A program made the position numbers and the translations under genes. The notes below the pieces were generated by a model. It was not told the origin of the DNA. It searched no databases and was given only the letters and a program-made list of their open reading frames with translations. 64,000 nt of DNA from Scolanthus callimorphus (Eukaryota > Cnidaria > Anthozoa > Actiniaria > Edwardsiidae), in NCBI GenBank assembly GCA_033964015.1, contig CM066922.1, positions 25,414,961-25,478,960 on the forward strand, in the 5' to 3' direction. Position 1 is the first letter of the stretch. The number at the start of each line of letters is the position of its first letter. Below are positions 57,433 through 64,000 of this stretch, piece by piece.

Positions 57433-57781
57433 CAAGTTTATAGGAATGTGCTTGTTTTGCATTGCACATAGTCTGTGCAATATACAACTAATATGACATA
57501 GAAATGGACCCACCTTTCCTAGTTTAATATAAGCAGCTAGCAGAGGCCTCTTTTCTCTAATACATACTTTTTTGGAGGAAGCTGTGAGTGATAATGATCT
57601 TTCAGGGGTGGTCACGGAAGGTAAACTTATAGTGTAAAATGGACTCAATAGAGATTATTACATGGTAAGAACTTGATATCATTTTTATTCACGAGTTTTT
57701 CGTGTCATAGCGTGAACAATCGAGTCTTCGAGTGAGTGAAAAATACGATGTCAAGCTCTTGCCATGTCATAATTTGTTATT
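57433..57781. other. Spacer between MITEs
   Basis: 349 bp with no recognised gene. Part of a 94-codon minus-strand frame starts here, without a signature. Confidence 0.4.
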
Positions 57782-57968
57782 GTGTGTTTCCAAAAAAATA
57801 TCCATACCCCCCTCACGGAAGGGTGTTGAGAAATGACACCCCTCCCCTCTGGAATTTCTGAAGAAAAACACAGTATTTGTATGGAAAAGAGCAGGTAAAT
57901 TGACCTCCCGCCCCTCTGGAATTTCCAATCCATTCCATAGGGGGTATGGATATTTTTTGGAAACACAC
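57782..57968. mobile_element. GTGTGGTTCC-type MITE, copy 4
   Basis: Termini GTGTGTTTCCAAAAAAAT and TTTTTTGGAAACACAC, with ATT at 57779-57781 and 57969-57971. Subterminal ATCCATACCCCC and the inverse are present. Confidence 0.85.
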
Positions 57969-58196
57969 ATTATATACTCTGAGTCTGATAAAATAGCAAA
58001 AAAATAAAGAAAAATTGCATTTTATTTATGCCGTGAATGATATTGTATCATTCACTTTTACAATTTTTATTCACTGGTGTTATCACATGGTATCTGGTCA
58101 CAGTATGTCATAAAATTAGATACTATTGTAGATACTTACATAGATAATTGAGAACTAGCTCCTACAAGCTACCCTACTAGGTAAAATAAAGCATCA

Positions 58197-58250
58197 TTCT
58201 ATCTATCTATCTATCCATCCATCCATCCAGCATCCATCTGTTCATCTACC
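58197..58250 (+). repeat. TCTA/TCCA microsatellite
   Basis: Tandem TCTA followed by TCCA tetranucleotides, degenerating into CATCTG words. Confidence 0.9.
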
Positions 58251-58396
58251 GGTCTCTATCTATCTGTCTAACAGAAGGGATATATGTTTCAATTAATTTG
58301 GAATAAATTTTCAGACTCATGCATGTAAGGTCTAACATGGTTATTTTTGATAAAGTAAAGTGGAGCAAGATTTGTCTATGCAAGTGGCAGGGCAGG

Positions 58397-58496
58397 NNNN
58401 NNNNNNNNNNNNNNNNNNNNNNNNNNNNNNNNNNNNNNNNNNNNNNNNNNNNNNNNNNNNNNNNNNNNNNNNNNNNNNNNNNNNNNNNNNNNNNNN
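58397..58496. other. Assembly gap, 100 N
   Basis: Exactly 100 undetermined bases. The round number suggests a gap of unknown length. It directly abuts the TTAA of the next element. Confidence 0.98.
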
Positions 58497-58500
58497 TTAA

Positions 58501-59187
58501 GGTTACTGAGAACCTTCGCGCACGTGTTCGAAAAAAAATCATACACGTCCTAGTTTAACCAAAACATATCAACTATATATCGTTGGAAAGCTTATAGAAT
58601 GGACTAGCGAACTATGGCAGAAAGAATAAATTTTTTCATAATTAGAAATTTTTTAGGTTTTATTAAAAATTCGGGTGTGAGAGTTTCAAGAGATAACGCT
58701 GTCGAACTGCTAGACCTTGACTCCCAAGTAACACATGTTTTAATCCTTAAAGGTGTTTCTCAAAAACCGTGTCTGCGTTTTTTAAATTTTGCTTTGCTCA
58801 AAAGTTATCGAACTTTTAAATTTCGAAGGTCAAATTTTGTAGAATTTCACGCTCTAAAAATTTAAAAAATTCATAAATGTTGAACTAAAAAAAAAATTTA
58901 AAAATCGCAGACACGGTTTTTGAGAAACACCTTTAAGGATTAAAACAATATGTTACTTGGGAGTCATGGTCCAGCAGTTCGACAGCGTTAGCTCGTGAAA
59001 ATAGCACACCAAATATTTAATCAATGCTTTAAAAAAAAATTACAGGTATCAAAAAGTGATTCTTTTTGCATAGTTCGCTAGTCCATTCTTAAGCTTCCAA
59101 CGATATATAGGTTGACATATTTTGGTTAAACTAAGGACGTGTATGATTTTTTTTTTCGAACAACGTGCGCGAAGGTTCTCAGTAACC
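58501..59187. mobile_element. 687-bp TTAA palindromic element
   Basis: Left end GGTTACTGAGAACCTTCGCG and right end inverse, with TTAA at 58497-58500 and 59188-59191. The arms of over 300 bp mirror each other (for example AAAGGTGTTTCTCAAAAACC and its inverse) around an A/T-rich centre. Non-coding, non-autonomous. The duplication type matches the elements at 28497 and 32171. Confidence 0.85.
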
Positions 59188-59261
59188 TTAAGAGGAATTG
59201 TGAATTCGTCATCTAATATGAATGAAAACTAAAATAAAGTGTGCAGACAGGAGCTCCTTAA

Positions 59262-60075
59262 GGAGGCTGTCTACAGTTTTTCTTGAACTGGTCTCTTAAC
59301 TTTGGGCGACCAAAATTCTGAAATATACTTACCTACCGATTTGAGAGGAATAGGAAGAAGGTTGTGAACTTTGGAATTTACCAGGCGCTATCCGCGATGT
59401 AAATTTTTTTCTTACGCGGATAGCATCTCGCTATATGGTCAATTTTAGTTAAGAGCGCGAGAAAAAAAATTCGCCATCAGGAACTTTCTCTGGAGCCTTA
59501 GTTGTGTTCGAAATGACATTTTGCGAATTTGCTCAAAAATTTGAAGGTTGCGTCGATGTTCATTATGGAAAATGAAAAGCACTTCTGCATCATTGGCAAG
59601 CAAGTAGTTGTATACTTGGGATGCATTTTGCGGTAAGAGATTTCGCTAGCCCATTTTCAAAAGCCATTAAATTGATAATAATTAGAAAGCAAGTGAAAAC
59701 ATTTGAATTTCAAAGGCAAAAAAATCGCCTGGAAATATCTTGAAATCGGCTTGGTGAATTTTCTCTAAAACTTCGATACGTATAGACAATTACCTAAGGA
59801 TTAGCGCTTGGTGTGTCGTTTTTAAAAGTTGAGACCGAATTTCACGTGGAGCTTTTGCTAATTAAAACAGTGACCCCCCTATTTCGTTGCTATGGAAACT
59901 CTGATGACAATAAATCGTGCATCATCTTGAACTTTGATCTTGCTACAGTAAATGGTCAAAATTTCAAATTCATAGGTAAGTATATTTCAGAATTGTGGTC
60001 GTTCAAAGTTGAGAGGTCAAGTCCAAGAATTTTGTCACCTGTTGTTTCAACAAAATGTTATAAAATAAGACCATG
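59262..60075 (+). mobile_element. Diverged relative of the TTAA palindrome
   Basis: TTAA at 59258-59261 is followed by GGAGGCTGTCTACAGTTTTT, the same end as the element at 28497. Further in, GGATTAGCGCTTGGTGTGTC and CGTTGCTATGGAAACTCTGA correspond in order to 31915-32030 there (GGATTAGTGCGAGGGGTGTC, CGTTGCTATAGCAACTCCGA). The other end was not found, so the right limit is approximate. Confidence 0.55.
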
Positions 60076-61309
60076 ATCTACATAAACAACTCAGAAATCC
60101 TATGTATACTGTTATTATGTCCTAGAAAGAAAGAGGAACTGAAACTTGAATTATATAGGCATTCTTAGGTAAGATTTAAGACAAGTTATTTTACAACTTC
60201 GAGCAACGTTTGGCCAAAAATAATGTTACTCAATGATTTCTATCCTAATTTGTAGATTTGTGGTCCACATTTCGAAATATCACAAAAGGCAGAGGACTGG
60301 GTTCGCGCCGCCACAGAAATAAGCGTTCAAAAATGGAAAATTCTATAGAATCTATATAGGCAGTGATTGACATCACCATTTTAGGTGCGAAAAATACGTC
60401 TATCTGTAAAAACTAAAATTATTTTCTCAGCTTCCTCTGGAAATTTTTTACCGGCGCGATAATACGAAAACGCTACCAAATACCTTTGAAATGAGACTAA
60501 ATTCAAAGCAACAACTTTTTTTTAGTTCGAGTAACAAGATTTTTGCCGCTTCTGGCAAAATTGCTCGAAGTTCTAAAATAATCCGTCTTAACAGCTTTTG
60601 CTATCAAATTTCCAAGTTTGAAAACGTGTTCAGCCTGATACGAAATTAAAAATGTCGTTTCGTTCACAATCCAATTTTCATCCGCTCGATAACACACGAA
60701 AATGCTCCCAATTTGTACTCATCTTGTAGCTGAAAGGTTATTTAAGAAACCTAGAGAGTCTGTATTTTCTTATTCGAAAACGAAGTAAGATCGTATTTCT
60801 CAATTTCGTAAACAAAACACTGCACTCGCCTCGTGCTGTTATAGGCGATCTCAAGAGCGTGTAGCTACTTCCACTGACTGGTAAGTCCTCTACGCAGCTG
60901 CTGCACTTCAAAGTAATGTGGTTGGCCAACTGTGGTTTTAAGGTAAGAAAACGAAGACATTTCTTTTATTCTATGTCTTGTCATTTTTTACAAGGTGACC
61001 GATTTAACCGATTCTTATCCGCTACGGTAGAGTACGTTGACACTTCCTATCTCCACGTCTCCTTGTAGCGCATTAGAATCAGGTTAATCGAATCCCGAAT
61101 TCTTAGAAAGTCGGAGCCGATTTTTTTGGAATGAAGGAGACATCAGGTAGTGACTGGTTGAAATACGCACACAATGTAACCGTATTTGCAGGATTATCTT
61201 TCGGTAAGAGTGATACACATCTGTTAGGACTTGTTTAAAAGTCTTTCAAGGCGATGAAACTAGTCAAATAGCGTTAGCGGTGTATATTCGCGTGCTTGGA
61301 ACTCTTTTC
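60076..61309. other. No recognised gene
   Basis: About 1.2 kb of AT-rich sequence with short frames only. No clear repeat end or splice-supported exon identified. Confidence 0.4.
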
Positions 61310-61440
61310 AGCTTGCCGGCGTAGCGGCTCTAAAAAGGAAGGGGAGGGAGCACCAGAACCCCTTGCGGCCAGCACTATTTCTGGTTTTCGCTCACCCCGA
61401 CTCTCCCTCCCCTTCCATTTTAGAGCCGCTACACAGGCTA
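61310..61440. mobile_element. 131-bp MITE
   Basis: GTAGCGGCTCTAAAAAGGAA then GGGGAGGGAG faces CTCCCTCCCC then TTCCATTTTAGAGCCGCTAC. The outer words GCTTGCCGGC / ACAGGCTA are only partly inverted, so the exact ends are uncertain. Confidence 0.7.
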
Positions 61441-61755
61441 GGATCGACTCTCGAAGCTTAAATTGGTGCGTAGGAGTTAAGGCGACTCACGAAAATTAAG
61501 CTTTTTTTTGGTAATCAAATTACAGAAATTAAGTTGCCATAGCTGAGGTGAACAAAGAAGCTTGAAAATGAGGAAGCACTTTTCGCGAAATTATGCAATG
61601 GCGGTTTTACCAGCGAGAACGTTTTTAACTTTATAGATTTTGACTTGCTTGAGAAAATATGGCAGTAGTCTCTAGACCAATCAGAATAATGGAGAACAAA
61701 GATGGGAGAATCAGCATTTAGGTTCCCACATACAAAGTCTTTAAAAATTGTATGT

Positions 61756-61841
61756 CTTCTTTGTGATTGTGTTTAATATGTGCTTATGTCTACCTAACAA
61801 TTCCCAGACATAAGCACATATTAAACACAATCACAAAGAAG
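61756..61841. repeat. Perfect 36-bp hairpin, 14-nt loop
   Basis: The arm 61756-61791 (CTTCTTTGTGATTGTGTTTA...) is the exact reverse complement of 61806-61841, with the loop ACCTAACAATTCCC. The dimensions resemble a near-perfectly paired small-RNA precursor, as seen in cnidarian microRNAs, but a minimal MITE looks the same in sequence. No promoter is seen. Confidence 0.85.
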
Positions 61842-62440
61842 ATCTGGATAGCGGTTCTTATTGGTCGGCGCCAGATATGTCCAGTGTCACGCCACCTAGT
61901 ACTTTGTTAAGGTTATAGCAAAGGCAACGAGCCGTGATTTTACCGGATTGATAAATATTGAAATGAGTCATACATGAAAGATACACTTCTATATGGAAAA
62001 ATGAAGCAACAAATGACTGCTGTCAAGTCAAGCGAAATACCGCATCCTTGCTTTGTTAGCCAAAACGGCTCGATGTGACTGTCTCGCCGTTCGCATCATT
62101 TCATTCAAAACTAGTCATTACTTACTGGCGATCTCTACTGATAGCACGCAAGAAGGTGGGCATGAATAAATTTATGCCACTCAAGAAAGACATACAATTT
62201 ATTTTTGTGCATCTTTTTGTGCAAATACAAAATTTCAATTTTGGGTATATAAATTTATAGCACTCAAGAGGGTGGGCATAAAATTTATTTTTATGAATGT
62301 ATAAAATTTCTTTTGTGCATATATAATTTCATCCTATGTATTCATACATTTTTAGAAAACATACACCAGTCAGTCGCAACATAACACAACACTACAGTTA
62401 TAGTTATAGACACACAAACGTGGTTGGGCACAGACAAAAA
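61842..62440. other. No recognised gene
   Basis: Contains two related words, AAGAAGGTGGGCATGAATAAA (part) at about 62150 and AAGAGGGTGGGCATAAAATT (part) at about 62267, suggesting a local duplication. Otherwise nothing recognised. Confidence 0.4.
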
Positions 62441-63047
62441 GTGGCATATGCTATGGAAAATCTTACAGTGACGTACTCGAAGGTAACATGAGGACATGGT
62501 TTACTGTGATGATTGTTCATGTGGGGAACATGCCTGTTTGAACCGGAGCTACGGTGCTGTCTGGGAACATGGTGTTTTGCTGCACTCGATAAGAACTTGC
62601 AGCCGACTGAACGGTTTGACGAGTGGCATATGCTATGGAAAATCTTACAGTGACGTCCTCGAAGGTAATATGAGGACATGGATAACTATGTGATGATTGT
62701 TGATGTGGGAACATGCCTGTGGTGAACCGGTGGTACGGTGCTGTCTGGGAACATATGTTTTGCTGCACTCGATAAGAAGAATTGCAGCCGACTGAACGGT
62801 TTGACGAGTGTAGTGTATGATATGGAAAATCTTACAGTGACGTCTCGAAGGTAATATGAGGACATGGATAACTATGTGATGATTGTTCATGTGGGAACAT
62901 GCCTGTTTTGAACCGGAGGTACGTTGCTGTCTGGAAACATAGTGTTTTGCTGCACTCGATAAGAACTTGCAGCCGACTGAACGGTTTGACGAGTGGCATA
63001 TGCTATGGAAAATCTTACAGTGACGTCCTCGAAGGAAATATGAGGAC
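62441..63047 (+). repeat. ~184-bp minisatellite, 3.3 units
   Basis: Units start at 62441, 62623, 62808 and 62993 (GTGGCATATGCTATGG or variant). Each contains AAAATCTTACAGTGACGT, GTGGGAACATGCCTGT, TTTTGCTGCACTCGATAAGA and GCAGCCGACTGAACGGTTTG. The last unit is partial. Small indels shift the frame between units, so the minus-strand frames across it are not a repeat protein. Confidence 0.9.
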
Positions 63048-64000
63048 TTAGTATATACCAGCTCGGCAACCTCCTAAGAACGACCAATTTGATTGGTTTA
63101 GAGTCTCGGAATCTGAGACATTATTTACCTCCGAAACAGTAGATATTGTGTTGGCAAGCAAATTTCATGTAGAGGCGAAGAAATCAGTCAACAAAACTAA
63201 AGAAGCAACAAATTAGATTTCTTTGTCTCAAAATCGGTCTCTCTGGATTTAATATGTCTCACAAAATCGTCTGAGCATTGTTTGTGAAAAACACACGCTT
63301 GCACTGTGAAACCCCGAGTTGAAAAACTTTAGCTGGCAAAGCATGAATGAAAATTCTTTTTCGGCATGTACTTTCCCTTTATTTTATTTATTTGACAAAA
63401 ATCAAAATTATAATCTACAATATGTCGAGAAAATACAGTCGAAAGAGCTAATTTTCAAAATACCTGAGGATGGTTTGTGTCTTGCAACGACTGATCGGCA
63501 GCTTTCTTGTAGTTTTTTGCGAGCGAACTGTCCGCCACAAAGGAGACTTCTGTTAGTAGTTAGTTATCTTCTTCTTGCCTGATGATAACCCCATAAAGCC
63601 TTTTCATAAGGTTTCGTGTAGTTGTTTTATCCTGCTAAATCGTTTTCCCCTCAATATCCAGTGTTTACGGTGTTTGCTCACTCCATTTTTCCAGCAAACT
63701 AAGAATTACTTGTGCAACGAGTGGCTGCCGACAAATAATTTTTATCTCGGAAACTTTTGGCGAATTGCTTACAAATGCTCTCCAATTTGCAGCTATATTC
63801 CTTCTTGAATTGAAATGATGCAATATATTGCTCGCTACATGTCCAAATTTGTTGAAAATCCTTGAATTGTCCACTTTTTTCCGCAGCTTTTCGAAGTAAA
63901 TGCTTGCAAACTTTCTAGAGCTGTCAAAATCGACCAAAAACGTGCTTATGCAAATCACCTATAAAGTTTGCGTGAGTTTTGTCACGCACGCAGTTTTAAA
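63048..64000. other. No recognised gene
   Basis: Two frames of 87 and 97 codons lie here on opposite strands without recognisable domains or flanking splice evidence. Nothing else noted. Confidence 0.4.

Noticed and set aside
62441..63047. CRISPR-like array or repeat protein
   Set aside because: Units are adjacent with no unique spacers, the host looks eukaryotic, and indels break any common reading frame.

Overview
This window looks like repeat-dense nuclear DNA from an animal, most likely an anthozoan cnidarian such as a coral or sea anemone. It is AT-rich, its genes are split by GT-AG introns, and there are no bacterial operons. Nearly every recognisable coding region belongs to a mobile element: several non-LTR retrotransposons (LINEs), a Penelope-like retroelement, and DNA transposons with terminal inverted repeats (TIRs). 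The host assignment is an inference from overall character, since no diagnostic host gene is complete. An assembly gap of 100 N lies at 58397-58496.

Layout. From 1 to 21.8 kb the window holds the remains of one LINE (or of close relatives lying end to end), cut apart by nested insertions. These are a foldback element with GTGAAAT arrays (3639-5983), a 5.7 kb TIR element here called family A (6414-12076), a hairpin element (12229-12545), and a 7.6 kb giant palindrome with a 9-bp target duplication (12934-20569) that sits exactly in the reverse transcriptase FADD box. From 22.0 to 22.9 kb there is a Penelope-like fragment interrupted by a SINE-like insert. At 24.06-24.48 kb there is one exon with a von Willebrand A-like domain, the best candidate for host coding sequence. 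A CATGCATG foldback element occupies 25557-28131.

Two TTAA-flanked elements lie back to back: a 3.7 kb palindrome (28497-32166) and an 8.3 kb transposon (32171-40504). The second has TIRs of about 0.8 kb and a four-exon gene for a predicted 1186-residue protein with zinc-binding motifs, an RNase H/DDE-like core and a C2H2 finger. From 44.1 to 50.0 kb another TIR element carries, in convergent orientation, a multi-exon gene with an N-terminal zinc motif (plus strand) and the first exon of a RecQ-like helicase (minus strand). From 50.2 to 55.8 kb lies a second family A copy with a LINE fragment and short elements inside it. The remainder to 64 kb holds a possible promoter with a short first exon (56.66-56.78 kb), TTAA elements (58.5-60.1 kb), a perfect 36-bp hairpin (61.76-61.84 kb) and a 184-bp minisatellite (62.44-63.05 kb).

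Many short non-autonomous elements (MITEs) are dispersed through all of this, and several have clear target-site duplications. A family with internal CCCTAAAAGATACC-type motifs shows 8-bp duplications in several copies. Insertions into other repeats make the relative ages readable. The genes do not form a pathway: this is a nested mobile-element cluster with at most one or two host exons.
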